NCBI GenBank assembly: GCA_022828595.1 | Contig: JAKGHH010000001.1 | Location: 143,611,017-143,675,016 of the forward strand | DNA length: 64,000 nt | Reading direction: 5' to 3' | Source of the DNA: Nelumbo lutea | Taxonomy: Eukaryota; Streptophyta; Magnoliopsida; Proteales; Nelumbonaceae | Shown: piece after piece, positions 24,183-35,620 of the stretch | How the letters are laid out: each line of letters opens with the position of its first letter | Position numbering within the stretch: the stretch's first letter is position 1 | Made by a program: the position numbers and the translations under genes | Notes under the pieces: generated by a model | What the model saw: the letters and a program-made list of their open reading frames with translations, nothing else | What the model was told of the DNA's origin: nothing | Database searches by the model: none

Positions 24183-27100
24183 ATTGTCAAGGCAATGCCT
24201 AGGTGACAAGGCACCCACGGAGGGTCACCTCGCTTAAGCACCTACCTGTTTTCTACATGGCACTATAAAATATTTTATATTTTTATTTTTTAAATTATAA
24301 TTTTTTTGATAAATAATTTTTTAAATTATAATAATAAAACAGACATTTTTAGGAAAAAGGTAATGTAATTTATTCAACACATAAAAGAGAGATACAACAA
24401 GACCCAGACCACTAATACTGCCTGGGCACAAGTCAAATTACAAGCTCATCCATGATTTAGAACAAGACAAAAGAGATACATTCTGGTTTTTAAATTCCTC
24501 ATTCACCGACACCCAGTAACATAGCTTGCCCACAGCACTCTGCACTACTTCATCCGGGCCTTTAAATTTACCAAAGAAGATTCTGTTATTTCTTTCAGTC
24601 CAAATGAACCATAACACAGCTGCCAGAATGGTACTCCAAACAAGCTTTCCTTTCTTGCTGAGACCCTCAACTCTCCAACACATCAGCAGCTCCTTCACAA
24701 ATTTTGCAATAGTCCAGCTAATCTCCAAAACCTTAAGAAAATGCCCACAGACCAAAGAAGAAATTGGACAGTGGATAAACAAGTGCTCTGTAGTGTCGGC
24801 AAGATTTCCACACATAACACAAGAGAGATCCAGAATCTAAATACCACGTCTCTCCAGGTTAGTCTTGGTCAGACATTTATCAAGAGCCATTGTCCAGACC
24901 AGGAAATTGATCTTGGAGGGACTAGTTGGATTCCAAATCTGCCTGACAGGAAAGTTCTCCTGACCTAATCTGCACAGCTTAAGAAACAGGGATTTAACTG
25001 AGAAGCTACCGTCTGCATTCCACTTCCAAACCCGTTCATCCTCTAAACTCAAATCAATCATCTAATTTTGAAGCAGCACCAACAACACCACATACTCTTC
25101 CACCTCCCAATCAAACAAACTTCTCCTACAAAGAGGAGTCCAAATAGTGGAGTACACCAGAAATGCTACAGCTTTTAGCTACTGAAGAATCTTGATTCAC
25201 AGAAATTTGGAATAGAAGGGGAAAAGCATCAGCCAAGGGACCCTCTGAACACCAGGGATCCTTCCAAAATTTGATTCTATCCCCCTTACCAACCTTAAAT
25301 CTGATCCCATCCAGGAAGAAAGGAATGTTCTTCGAGATACCTGCCCAGAGAGATCTACCCCCATTTAGATTAGGCTCCTTAGGTTTCCAATCACCCCATT
25401 CCACTCCGTACTTTGCCGCAATAAGGCTTCTCCACCATGCATTCCTCTCAGAAGCAAATCTCCATAGCCATTTACTAAGAAGGGCAGAATTAATCCCTTC
25501 AACTTTCTTATTCCCAGCCCACCAACTTCCTTAGGGAGGCACACTTGCTCCCACTTTACAATGTGAATCTTCTTTTCATCTTCCCAACCCCTCCATAAGA
25601 AATTCCTTTGGAGTTGCTCCAACCTATTTGCAATTTTGTTTGGGATGGGAAAAAGAGAAAGGAAATAAATATGGATGTTGGAAAGAGTGCTCTTAATCAA
25701 TGTAACCCTACCTCCAAACGATAAATATTTTGCCTTCCAAGAGGCCAGTTTCTTCTCCATTCCCTCAATAATTGAGCACCAGGTTGAGGAGGAAGAGTAT
25801 TTAGCCCCAAGAAGCAGCCCCAAATACTTTACCGAGAAGAAATTAGTTTGACAAGCCATCACTTTTGCACATTCTTCTAAATTTGAAACATGGCCCACTG
25901 GGATGATCTGACTTTTACTCAGGTTAACTTTGAGACCAAACACCACTTCAAACCAACTCAGAATCCCAAGCACTAATTCCAATTGAGTCATAGAAGCATC
26001 GACAAAACATAAGGTATCATCTGCAAATTGGAGGATATTGACTTTCTCCTTTCCAGGGGAGATTGAAAACCTATTCCATAAACCAAATTCTGCAGCCTTC
26101 TTGCTAAAAAGTGTGAGAATTTCCATGACACAGATAAACAGCTAAGGGGACAAAGGATCTCCCTGCCTCAAACCCCTAGAACTACCAAAAAAACCCCATA
26201 GAATGACCATTAATTATGATTGAAAATTTTGGGGTCTTAATACAAACTCTGATCCAATTTCTCCATTTCTATCCAAAATTTATTCTATCCAACACACGAT
26301 CCAGACAATTCTAGTTGATGAAGTCATATGCTTTCTCAATATCAAGTTTACAAATCACACCTGGGGTTCCCTCTCTTCTTCTGGAATCAATTAGCTCATT
26401 GGCAATTAGAATTGAGTCTACCATCTGCCTCCCTGGAACAAATGCACTTTGGTTATTAGAGACTTCATTTTTTTGATTTATATACTAAATTATTCATTTT
26501 ATGGGTTTATATACTAGTTTCTTTTTATTATTTCTTAGGGTTCAATCAGCACACATGTTGGTGTATGTTGCTGTCTTGAAACCTTAGAGACTTCAAAACC
26601 CGAACTAATAAACAAGGAAGAACTTAAAATTTTGTCCAACCCACACTTAATCATTCTTGTAAATATATCTAGTTCTTTTTTTTTTTCAATAAATTTACTT
26701 GTTACCGATCAAATAATATGTTGATTTTCTATGTTTTAACATGAAGCTCATACTTTTTAATGAAGATTATTGATAATTACTGGTCAAAGGTTATTGGTTG
26801 CCATAGAACTTAGGAAATTACTATAGGATTCAAGGTTCTTATTAAAAAAAAAAAACTAGGCACCCCCCCCCAATTGCCTAACATTGCTTTTACGCCTTGA
26901 AAACTATGATTTCAAAAGTTATGTTTTATAATACTCACATATATGTTATAAGACATAATATATGTTATATCTTATATACAAAACAACACATATATTGTGG
27001 GCTGGGCCTAAAGTATTGAACCATGGCTGGGATAAAAATGGTCACCCATAAGGTCAAATGTTGTAATAGGAAATAGGAGCAAAGATCCATTTTAACCCCA

Positions 27101-30100
27101 ATGATACTCCAAATCCATACTAAAACAACCATTCTGCCTTTCTTTTTCTTTTGTTTTCTTGGTTGAGAGTGGACGGCTCCCTTTTTCTGATCAGCAAAAA
27201 ATTTTTAAATTGTATTATCCAACCACCCATAGACACAGTGAACAATGATTCAAGACCCTGGATGGAGAGAATTACAATAATGCCCAAAACATCTGCTGCC
27301 TATAGACCCTTTGCTTTGCTAATGTGTTAGCCAATCCATTTGCAGTCCTTACCCAAACAAAAGTAGCATTCAAATCTTTTGACAGGTTATCTACTTCCCC
27401 AAGGCATGCCTATAAATCAAAGACACACGGTGTCTAGAAGTAGTCCAGGATACAACCAACTTTGAATCCCCTACAACTTTCAAATTCTTGAAGTTAGACT
27501 GCTTAGCAAAACTTAGGGAAGTAGACAGTCATCACTCATCAGCTCAGCCTTAAATAAATCTCCAACTCCTATAGGTCCCAAAAACATAGAAATCACCTTG
27601 CCTAAAGAGTCCCCGAAAACACCTCCAATACCTGCCCTTCCTGGGTTTCACATGGAGCTTCCATCAAAATTTAGTTTTATTTGGTTACATGATGGGGCTT
27701 TCCATTACCACCTGTTCTTTCTCTTTAGAAGACTTTGACACTTCATTTCATGCCCTTGTTATATCATTCACTGAAAACATTTGGGAAAGTTCAAGTGTTT
27801 TTATCCAATGTGCAATCTTCATCTTTATAGTTTCAATGACTTCCTTGCCCTGCATTTTTCTTTGAAGATTCTTCCATTTCTTTCCTCCCAAATAGTCAAT
27901 CCATACCAACTCTCTTTCTTGGCTACCTTAGGAAATTTGAATTGAAGAGGCTCACTACATGCTTGCAATATGCAATAGCCAGTCTCTTTCCAAGGGAAAC
28001 CTCTAAAGCTATTTTCCTAGAGTTAAGTTCCCTACTCCAAGCACCCCCCCCCCTAGTCCTTTAGTTTACTAACTTGTTCCCATTTCACTAGATGAACTCT
28101 CTTCTCATCCCTAGGCTCCCAAAGGAAACCCCTCATGAGTTTCTATAACTATCTTGCTATCTTAGTTGGAATCCAAAAGGTGGAGAGGAAATAGATAGAC
28201 AAGTTTGCCAAACTTGCTTTAATTAGAGTTATTCTCCCACCTTTTGTCGAATTCCCACCCAAGAGGATCCCTAGATACTCCATTGGCCATTTCCTTATCT
28301 CACACCCTATAATCCCTGCTAGTACACTCAGATCTTCCTCTTCCATATTAATCCCTCCCATTTAACCCAACTTACTTATATCACCACACCACTTGTAAAT
28401 TGAAACAGCAATTTAGGGACCACACAAGTACATGAGCTGTAGTAGAAGCATTAACAAAAATCCTAACATTGCATACAGGACATAGTCTTGTAGCATGGGA
28501 GCATTGGTGCCAAATTTCAAACAGATTTTCCATCAGATTAAGGAATCCTCTGGATTGCCCATGTAGTCACTTCCCCAATCCAAAGTCAGCTCTAACCTAA
28601 TTTTTTATTTTTAAAAGTCCAAAAGAAACAGGGCCTTTTATTTGTGTCATTTAGCAACATACATTTGGCTCGAATTTACCCTAATAGGTTGGAAATCTTT
28701 TTTGGGCAACCTTGGTCCCTCAAATCTACCATGCGAAAACTCTTTTGCATAGCTTCATTCACTTGTGTTGCTGTTTGAATTTTCTTATTTATATTTTTTG
28801 TGTTTGTAATCAGATCCTTCCACATAAATTTCTGTTATTCATATTACTTCTGTGATCTTGTTATTGATCCAACTGCTGGGGGGGGACATTCGATAATAAC
28901 CAAGGTTATCATATTCAGTTATGCTTGCAATATGGGAACCATAATCGTCAAGGTGTCACCTAGGCAAAACCTTCCTCCTCTTACTCTCTTCATATTAATA
29001 CAAAAGGGGCCCCAACTCTTGTTCCTTTTTTTTCTTTTCATTACTCTCTCTTAAATCTTTTATTAGTATAAAATTATAGCCTTTTTTAGCTGCTAAAAAA
29101 ATATTTTGACGTATAATTCCCCTATAAAATACTAATTGTATTATAATATTGCTTTTGAGATATTGAAAGTTATCATCATCATCTAAGCCTTGTCCCAACT
29201 ATATGGGGCTGGCTACATGATCCTATTTCACCAGTCCATTCTGTTCAGTGCCATTTATCAATCATTAAAATGCAATTTTACAGTTTTACTTTTTTTATCA
29301 ATAATTTGCCAAGTACTTAGATGAATTACAGGGTTATATGGTAAATAGTATTGCTACTTTTTCCAATTTATAGCATATTATTTGGTGTAATGAGTTGTTA
29401 TGTATTGAGATGAGATCCATTGTTGTATAGTAAATAGCACAGCAATCTTTCCAATTTATAGCATGTTATTGGTATATAAGACAAGGGAATTAACCTAGAA
29501 TTTATTTTTTTTCCTTGTCAAATTCATTACCTAGGCAAAACCTAGACCTAGGTTGGAAAGTGGTCATCTAGGCTCCTAGGTGACTAGGCACTCCTTTGTT
29601 TCCTGGAATCACATATACACCTTGCCAATTATGATGGGAACCTCCGGAAATAATAGGGGGACATATTTAATTGCACTTGCAACATCTAAGAAGTAGAAGC
29701 GTAGAGAGATTATTTACTTACTCATACAGCCATTCTTTTGAAAAAGAAAATCCACTACTGCTTCTTTATCAAGATTTCATTGTGCCCAACAGCCACCGTA
29801 CACTAGCGGTTACTAGGGGTGTAAGTGAAACGAGCCTACTTGCAAGCTACTCATGCTTAGCCGGCTAAATACTTGAACTCAACTCACAAATAATCGAGTT
29901 TGAGTCGAGATCAAGCATGTCAAGTTCAAGCTCCATACTACCCAGCTTGAGTGGCTTATAAGCCTAATAGAGTATATAATAAGACACTAATTTTTTAATG
30001 TATTTTTATTTATAATATAAATAACTAAATAGCCTTACAATTGACATTCCTGATATATTTTTATTTATAATATTGAAATATTAATTTATTTATAATCATG

Positions 30101-32738
30101 TGGAGTCATGTCGATACTCAAGTATGTCAAGTATCAACTCAAGTTGATTTCAAGTATGAAACTCAAAACTTTGATCGAGCTCGAGTCGATCCGAACTTTT
30201 GAGTCGAGCTGAACTTGAGTAGCCTAATATTCGACTCAACAGCTCAATTACACCCCTAATTGCCACATCTGGAAACTAGGATTGAGACATAAAAGCCATA
30301 CAAAATTCAAGTTGCACCTTTTAACTCTCATGTCAAGAGTGATTAGTTGGGCTATAAGAAATTCACTTTTATAATATAATAAAAAAAGAAATTTCATCAA
30401 ATATAAAAAAGATCAAATCATTACAAATCTAATGATGATGAGAGATCACCTAAGAAGCAATACAAAGAAGAACAAATCTTCCAATTCTAAAACTGACCAA
30501 AAACCTGTCCCAAAGGACTCTTTTCAAACATCCATGGAATCTGGTAAAATCAAAATCCAATCCAGCAACCAATTACCAATCACTGCACAAAGATTTTCCT
30601 TGCTTTTTGCTTTTCCTTTCAATCAGTTCCTTTCCTTCCAAACCTCCCAGCATATTCCAAATGGAACAGAACTCCAAAAGATTTTTACTCCTTTACTTCC
30701 ATGAAGAACTCCCAACATACCCCATAAATCTATTCTAAAAAACCTGAAGAAGAAATCACAGATGGATTTTGAATGAGAACAGCCAAAACAAAGATGCAGA
30801 ATATCTTGTTTGCATCAAACAAATAGCATCTATTGGAAAACAAAAACCTCTACTTTTTAAATGGTCCTGCATAAAAATACTGTTCAGAGCTACTAACCAT
30901 GTGAAAGCTTCCACTCTTGGAGGAACCAGATTATCCCACACACCTTTATGTTTGACTGTTCAACCTGACTTCTTGCCAAAACCCTGTAAAATGATTTAAC
31001 CGTGAACCTGTCATTCCTACTCTCTTTCCATCATCTCAAGTTTGACCCATCAATTTTGATTTCCACCAATTGAAGTTTCAAAATCAATGGCAAACATTCC
31101 TCCACCTCTCTATCTAAAAAGTATCTTCTAAAGATCAGACACCAAACAACCAATCCATTTCTCACTTCATAGCATTGGGAAATGGTAATACTTTGCTTAC
31201 TTAACCTGTAAAGCCTTGGACATATCTCACACAACGCACCTGCCAAAATCAACTTCCCAGAACTTAATAAATGCCCCATCCACAACCTTAAAAGATGTTA
31301 GACTGGGAACTGCCCTATCCCTGCCTTAATTGGGTGATAAGAAATTCATTGAGTTCAATAGTCAGTCTCTACTGATTAACACCCAAAGACTAAATCAAGA
31401 ATGTAGTTAAACCACGTTATTGACATAATCAATGTGATCCTCACCATGTCATGATCGTGGAGACAGTCTGGAGACACTCATCCCACTATTTCAACCACAT
31501 TAAGAGGGTAAATGGAAAATCTATCAATTCCATGTCAATGGCAACTTCATGGAACATAGCTTAGACCACTATTTAACACTGAGATCTATATGGGCAAGAA
31601 ACCTCATAGCAGAGGGATTAGGCCACTATTCCATAATGAGAATAAACATTAAATTCATAAGAAAAAGGAGAAAATCTAAACAAATACTAACATAAATCAA
31701 TCAAGTTCCATTCATAACATCCCTGAAAAAAAAAAAAAAAAAAAAAAAAACAAATTCTAAAAAACCAGAATCAATAGCTCTTTGCGTGATCCTCCCACAT
31801 CATAAATAAGCAGCTTGCATAAAGACAAGACCCAATCTACAAATAAAACTAATAAAGCATTTCAGAAAGTTCAAAGCTCACTACAATCCCCATTTGTCAC
31901 TCATATCATATCTCTTTAAGTCCAGAATTAACTCAACAAACTGATGAAACAAAATACTTAGCCACATCAAAGAAAAGAGATAAACTACTTTACCATCGTT
32001 CGCATGAAAATGCATAAGTTTGGAACCAAGTTCATTCCTATCCATATTTTATACGCCATCTCCAAAACCCACCATATTGTAACGACACTTACCCAGTTCA
32101 AACGAATATCTGACTAGATGAATAAACAACATGACTTTACCAACTCATGCAGAGTGTGAAAACACATAGAAACACCAACTTAGAATAAGAAAACGAATAC
32201 CCAATATTAAAACGATTTATACAACTTGAATTCTCAGTAAAACAGTGTAACAGCTAACAAGTGGTAATTCACAAGAAAATTCCACAACCTTGAACCCCGC
32301 TGGATCCAGTGACACTGGCGAGCAGACCATCGGAAACCCTGTCGGATCGACAGGACCAGTAGGAACCATTGGATTGGATGAAGCTGCCGTCGAATTCGCC
32401 GTGGGGGAAGCCATCGCACCGGCGAGCAGCTGAGAGAATGTACGACAGCCAGGGCCATGAACCTTCTCAGACGATGGAACCGGCGGTGGTACCACTAGGG
32501 TTTCTGACTGAGAACTCTGGCCTCTGAGCTCAACTTCGAGCGAAAAAGAATCAGGAACAGATACACAAGGCAGTGACTCCTGTAACTTGGGAAGAGGCTT
32601 CTCTTCTTCTAACTCTTCGTCCTCTTCTTCTTCTTCGTCTACTTTCGATCCTTCTTCTTCTTCTTCAATCTGTTCTTCTTCTTCTTCTCTCACTCTCTTT
32701 TCTTCTTTTGGAGCTCCGAGGCTCTTATCATCCGCCAT
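20539..32738 (-). CDS. WRKY32: Group I WRKY transcription factor, WRKY32-like, 553 aa, four exons
   Basis: Exons in transcript order are 32738-32289, 23491-22797, 22712-22554 and 20896-20539. The phases join exactly. The protein binds W-boxes (TTGAC[C/T]) in the nucleus. Residues 14-50 are an acidic run, with FSQLLAGAM at 101-109. The N-terminal WRKY domain has WRKYGQK at 247-253 and zinc ligands C267, C272, H296 and H298. The C-terminal domain has WRKYGQK at 420-426 and ligands C440, C445, H469 and H471, followed by [10 protein letters not shown], a likely nuclear signal. Both domains are C-X4-C-X23-H-X-H. The intron inside the second domain after NPYPR is the one typical of this family. The [10 protein letters not shown]-terminus matches WRKY32 as I know it. 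Intron 1 is 8797 bp and full of LINEs; intron 2 (84 bp) starts GC instead of GT; intron 3 is 1657 bp and carries a LINE. Family call is certain, the exact orthologue likely. Confidence 0.95.
21211..21526 (-). mobile_element. 5'-truncated LINE (RNase H end) with 18-bp target duplication, in WRKY intron 3
   Basis: ATGTCATAGAGTTTACCT occurs at 21193-21210 and again at 21527-21544. The insert begins with a T run on the plus strand (the poly-A tail of a minus-strand insertion). Its minus-strand translation has the LINE RNase H end: W-L-K-E-D, then LWNY and [10 protein letters not shown]. The tail ends TTATTGAT plus A run, as in the LINE at 60245-61712. Confidence 0.88.
22797..23491 (-). other. WRKY32: WRKY exon 2, N-terminal WRKY domain
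   Basis: The acceptor is TCCCTTAG|GGACAA. The exon opens [14 protein letters not shown], ends DAKR plus two bases of an Arg codon, and is followed by the GC donor (GAG|GCAAGT on the minus strand). Confidence 0.93.
23570..24340. other. Part of WRKY intron 1 with possible repeat remnants
   Basis: A T run at 23570 followed by AGAAAGAGTAACTTCATT looks like the tail of another minus-strand LINE, but no domain is clear. A (TA)n microsatellite lies at 24146-24177. Nothing else was recognised. Confidence 0.4.
24146..24177 (+). repeat. (TA)n microsatellite
   Basis: About 16 TA units inside WRKY intron 1. Confidence 0.9.
24345..26475 (-). mobile_element. LINE (L1-type) fragment with reverse transcriptase, in WRKY intron 1
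   Basis: Read on the minus strand from 26475 downwards, translation gives [12 protein letters not shown], then [10 protein letters not shown] and [10 protein letters not shown]. It continues with the catalytic [10 protein letters not shown] (aspartate pair near 26010), [10 protein letters not shown] and GGRVTLIKS, and then a zinc-finger RVT segment ([17 protein letters not shown]) near 24740-24920. Motif order is that of plant L1 pol, without its 5' part (endonuclease, ORF1). Several stops and frameshifts make it inactive. It lies in the same direction as the WRKY transcript. Confidence 0.92.
27185..28560 (-). mobile_element. Second LINE fragment in WRKY intron 1
   Basis: Minus strand, from high to low position: reverse transcriptase end ([19 protein letters not shown] at 28149-28361), zinc-finger RVT-like region (27760-28130), then RNase H ([16 protein letters not shown] near 27580-27690). 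An ANGLAN-type end near 27330 is followed by the 3' tail near 27190. It is heavily broken. It is a separate insertion from 24345-26475, because both carry the reverse transcriptase end. Confidence 0.8.
28570..29815. other. WRKY intron 1, unassigned AT-rich stretch
   Basis: No recognised coding remnant. Short motifs of the CACCTAGGCAAAACC type occur at 28955 and 29530 and resemble 24195, so this is likely old repeat DNA. Confidence 0.4.
29814..30261. mobile_element. Small hAT-like element, diverged, in WRKY intron 1
   Basis: The ends are inverted: TAGGGGTGTAAGTG on the left and TTACACCCCTA on the right, with GAGCTCGAGTCGA-type sub-terminal motifs as in the other members. No matching 8-bp target duplication could be seen, so the ends may have decayed. 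Confidence 0.6.
30360..31310 (-). mobile_element. Third LINE fragment in WRKY intron 1
   Basis: The minus-strand translation at 30756-30941 has the zinc-finger RVT motif ([15 protein letters not shown]). The segment at 31031-31285 reads like the pol region upstream of it. The 3' side runs to an A/T-rich tail near 30370-30400. Confidence 0.65.
31320..32288. other. WRKY intron 1, proximal part
   Basis: No coding remnant was seen. A pure A run of about 25 lies near 31727-31750. The intron begins at 32288 (AAG|GTTGTG on the minus strand). Confidence 0.5.
32289..32738 (-). other. WRKY32: WRKY exon 1
   Basis: 150 codons from ATG at 32738 to DPAGFK, phase 0, joining GQFGMSH of exon 2 across 8.8 kb. 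It encodes the acidic run and the FSQLLAGAM motif. Linkage to exon 2 rests on phase, on family layout, and on the lack of any other start exon between. Confidence 0.88.
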
Positions 32739-32894
32739 GAAAGCTCTGCGATTTGCAGGAGAACAAAACGGGTTTCGGACGGTTTCAATGTCCGAAACGA
32801 GTTTCGTGCATGGAAACCGGTTTTCGTCCTTTGTCTCGGCTTCGAGAGAAGAGATGGAAGGGGTTTTAAAAGGGAGAAAGAGATGGCATCTTCT

Positions 32895-33040
32895 TTGACT
32901 GATATTGACCAGGTGGTTTTAGGCTTTTAGCTGCAACTGGCACCGTTACCATTTCCGTTATTTTCCGGCCGAAGATCACCGCTCTTTCACATAACGTCTC
33001 CCCTGACGGCGTAGTTAAGCCGTCTGTCAGCCGCTTTGAC
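32895..33040 (+). promoter_or_regulatory. W-box cluster upstream of the WRKY gene
   Basis: TTGACT at 32895-32900, TTGACC at 32905-32910 and a TTGAC core at 33036-33040, all on the plus strand 157-302 bases upstream of the start codon. TTGAC[C/T] is the known WRKY binding site, so self- or cross-regulation is plausible. The first two could fall in the leader. Function is inferred. Confidence 0.5.
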
Positions 33041-33756
33041 AAAGGCATTAGTAACTTCTTTTAAAATTTTTTTATAGGGCAAAGACATAATTAAGGCTCC
33101 ATTTGTTTGCACTTTGAATTTATTTATACTAGCAGTAGCACAAGTTGCGAAAAAATACAAATAAAAAATAGTACAATATGTAATTATTCTACATTACTAT
33201 ACTTCATCTTTAACATGAATAAAACAAATAATGTCCAAAACAAAATAAAATCATATTTTATTCTCAATTCATTTGCACTTTCATAACTTCATCCTAATAC
33301 AAATAAAATTAAGATAAATTTTTTAAATTACCTCTGTTGTTTAAATAATTAATTATTATACTCTTACCCTTTGACTATTGTCTAACGCCTCTGTTGATTA
33401 AATCTATCCTTAGCATTAGTATTGTTAATATTCCATCAAAACTGTACGCACTTGACACTGTATGACATATTTTTTAAAACCAATTCTACCCTTGATCACT
33501 CTCCTTTCTTCTTCTTCTCCTCCTTTGTCACCTTCCACCAAACCGAACTAGCTCGATTCTTAACCAACGGCGACGATAACTCCCTCCATCTCTCGTCTCT
33601 CTCTCTTCTTCTTTCCCTTCATTCTCTCTCCCTTGTTTCAGCACCGCCGCTGCGAATACCTCCACCTCTACTCCCTCCCTCTCTCTCTCTCCTTCTCCTT
33701 CCCCTTCATTCTCTCTCCCCTGTGTACTCCTTACAAGAACCAAAAGTGTCGATATT

Positions 33757-34606
33757 GGAATTCCTAAGGTATCTCGACCACAGGCCTCCATTGTCTCTCT
33801 CCATGTGCAACGGCGCCCATGTGCTAGAATTCTTGAGGTATCTCGAGTCTCGACCAATTCGGGAAGACCAAAGTCCACACCTAAATGTGCCCCTTCTTCG
33901 GCCACCAGAATCCCCCTGCACCGTGTCCATGCCCACTTCGTCAAGACGTCTCCAAGCTGCCTTTGAGGAGAATGGTGGAAAGCCCAAAGTCAATTCTGGC
34001 CGAAGAGGAGAATCCATTCAAGCCATAGAGGTGGTTGAAGAACGGCGTTTTTTCACCTGAAAATTCATTCAAATACCCAGTATTTCAGGCTGGACTCAGG
34101 GTCTGTCTTGGCAAGGAAATGTCAATGCCTTTTGAACTGCTCCATTAGATCCTCGAACAACCAATCCAGACATCTACAACTAATTCCAGTGGCCACATCG
34201 TCCGGCAATTTTCTAATCGCATACGTCCTCTTCTGATGAACTGGATTCCTCCTCAATGTCACTATGGAGGGAAGTTGTCTCTACAGAGGAGAAATTTGTA
34301 TTTCGTGTTCCATTGCTGAGGAGAAGTTGCCAAACAGAGAGGGGCCGAGATGGGAGGATCCGAGAGTTCAACCCATAAAAGAGATGGACTGATCCACAGA
34401 ATTGGATCCTTTCCTTTCATTTGATTCGGCAGATGATTGTGCAATGACCGTTTCGTCTAAGATCAATATAAGTTACTAGGTAGCCGTTTAAGGTTTCTGG
34501 CTTTCCGTTGTCATTTAGGTTTCTAGGTAATCGTGAGGTTCGTGAGTTGCAAGCCAAGGCAAGGGCGATCAGCTATGAGAAGAAGAAGTGGAAGCGCCCG
34601 CAACAG
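33757..34606 (+). pseudogene. ALOG/LSH-domain (DUF640) pseudogene inside the MULE
   Basis: ALOG proteins (LSH/G1 family) are plant nuclear regulators of meristem and organ development. Parts appear in three frames: RPPLSLSMCNGAHVLEFLRYL (33780-33845), [19 protein letters not shown] (about 33887-33944, the zinc-ribbon insert), and [14 protein letters not shown] (33943-33990). The final helix, REVRELQAKARAISYEKKK, comes only at 34532-34590 followed by KRPQQ to 34606. The AWGSLDALIG part is missing between the second and third pieces. About 530 bp of unrelated sequence separates the third piece from the last. The first piece is preceded by a small duplication (LEFLRYL twice, 33757 and 33825). 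It cannot make a functional protein. Confidence 0.85.
34000..34530. other. Unidentified segment splitting the captured ALOG gene
   Basis: It replaces the NPFGARAVRLYL part of the ALOG domain. It has short frames on both strands but no family I recognise. It could be a second captured host fragment, a retained intron or a later insertion. Confidence 0.45.
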
Positions 34607-35078
34607 AGGAGAAGAAAAAAGCCAGTTCTACGATGCTGATCTCAAAACTGATTTTCTTGTAGATCTGAGAGACTCGAAAGCTCTAGAACTGCTCAGAGAT
34701 CTCTACCCTTTCTCCGCAGATCTTGGGAGCTTGTAACAGGGGCCTTCTCGGCCTTTTTCTCCTCTGTCAGCTTTTTCTTTTCACTGCACAAATAAATGTC
34801 GTAGGCGAAGGGGATCCGTGCTCCGTTTCTATTTTCGCACGTAAATTTAAATTAAAGGGCAAAACGGACATTTTGACACTTCATCAATATTTAATAGCGT
34901 TAGACAATAATCAAACATTAGAAGTATACTTCATCAATATTTAAGAAATTTATCCATAAAATTACATTGCTATCACAATTAATAATCATCAGTTACCACA
35001 CCTATTTTTTTTTTAATATGATCTAATGGGTGTAGGTGCCATCACTCAAGCTTTCGAGCTTTTTTGCTCGGTGATTGG

Positions 35079-35529
35079 TAGAGGTGGCCACAAGTCAAAC
35101 TTTTAATGAGTGAAAAGTTCAATTTGGCCTGGTCTATGTCAAGCTTCGAGCCAATCAAACAAACAAACATACATACATATATATATACGTGCGTACATAT
35201 GTACATTCATACAAACATGTGTGTGCACTATACATATAAAAAATATTATATATAATATTTTTATTTTTATGTATAATGATAACTAATTCTTACATTTTTA
35301 TGTCAAATAAAAAATAAAATTTTATATATAATTTTTATTTTATAAAATGTTTGGCTCACAATCAAGTTAAAACCAAGTCAAGCTCAAATTTAAAAGCTTT
35401 TGATTCGAGCTAAATTCAAGCTCAAGTCTCTAACTTGAATTGAGCTCGAGCTCAAGCCTCATAATTTACTAGTGAGTCAATCTCAAATAGTCAAATATTC
35501 GGCTTAGCTCGACTTGAATCTACCCCTTT
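35079..35529. mobile_element. Small hAT element with perfect 8-bp target duplication
   Basis: GTGATTGG is found at 35071-35078 and 35530-35537. The left end is TAGAGGTGGCCACAAG and the right end GAATCTACCCCTTT. The interior has alternating AGCTCGAG / TTCAAGCTC motifs and a TA-rich centre. Confidence 0.88.
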
Positions 35530-35547
35530 GTGATTGGTGTCTTTATG

Positions 35548-35620
35548 GCTTTGTTTAGAAAGAGTGCAAATACAAATAGATGTGCAATGTAAAGCCTTAT
35601 ATTTGCTTTGTATAAATTTG
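35548..35620. repeat. Partial MITE copy related to 50593-50807
   Basis: GCTTTGTTTAGAAAGAGTGCAAATACAAATA followed by GTGCAATGTAAAGCC closely resembles the complement of the right end of the palindromic element at 50593-50807. Confidence 0.5.

Larger units (their letters stand above)
33312..34955. mobile_element. Second Mutator-like element with captured ALOG gene (candidate Pack-MULE), 1644 bp
   Basis: Perfect 9-bp target duplication ATAAAATTA at 33303-33311 and 34956-34964. The outer ends are inverted: AGATAAATTTTTTAAAT on the left and, complemented, GGATAAATTTCTTAAAT on the right (15 of 17 match). A second shared block TATTGTCTAACGC lies at 33376-33388 and, inverted, at 34897-34909. The inverted repeats are more diverged than in the element at 17311. 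The interior holds host-gene sequence and no transposase. It lies 564 bp upstream of the WRKY coding start. The AT-rich flank makes a chance 9-mer easier than for the first element. Confidence 0.78.

Noticed and set aside
32587..32898. Poly-serine plus-strand frame
   Set aside because: It is the antisense reading of the Glu-rich run in WRKY exon 1.
33422..34060. 212-codon plus-strand frame taken as one gene
   Set aside because: Only parts match ALOG, other ALOG parts lie in a different frame, and the last helix is 530 bp away. It is therefore a pseudogene and not a CDS.
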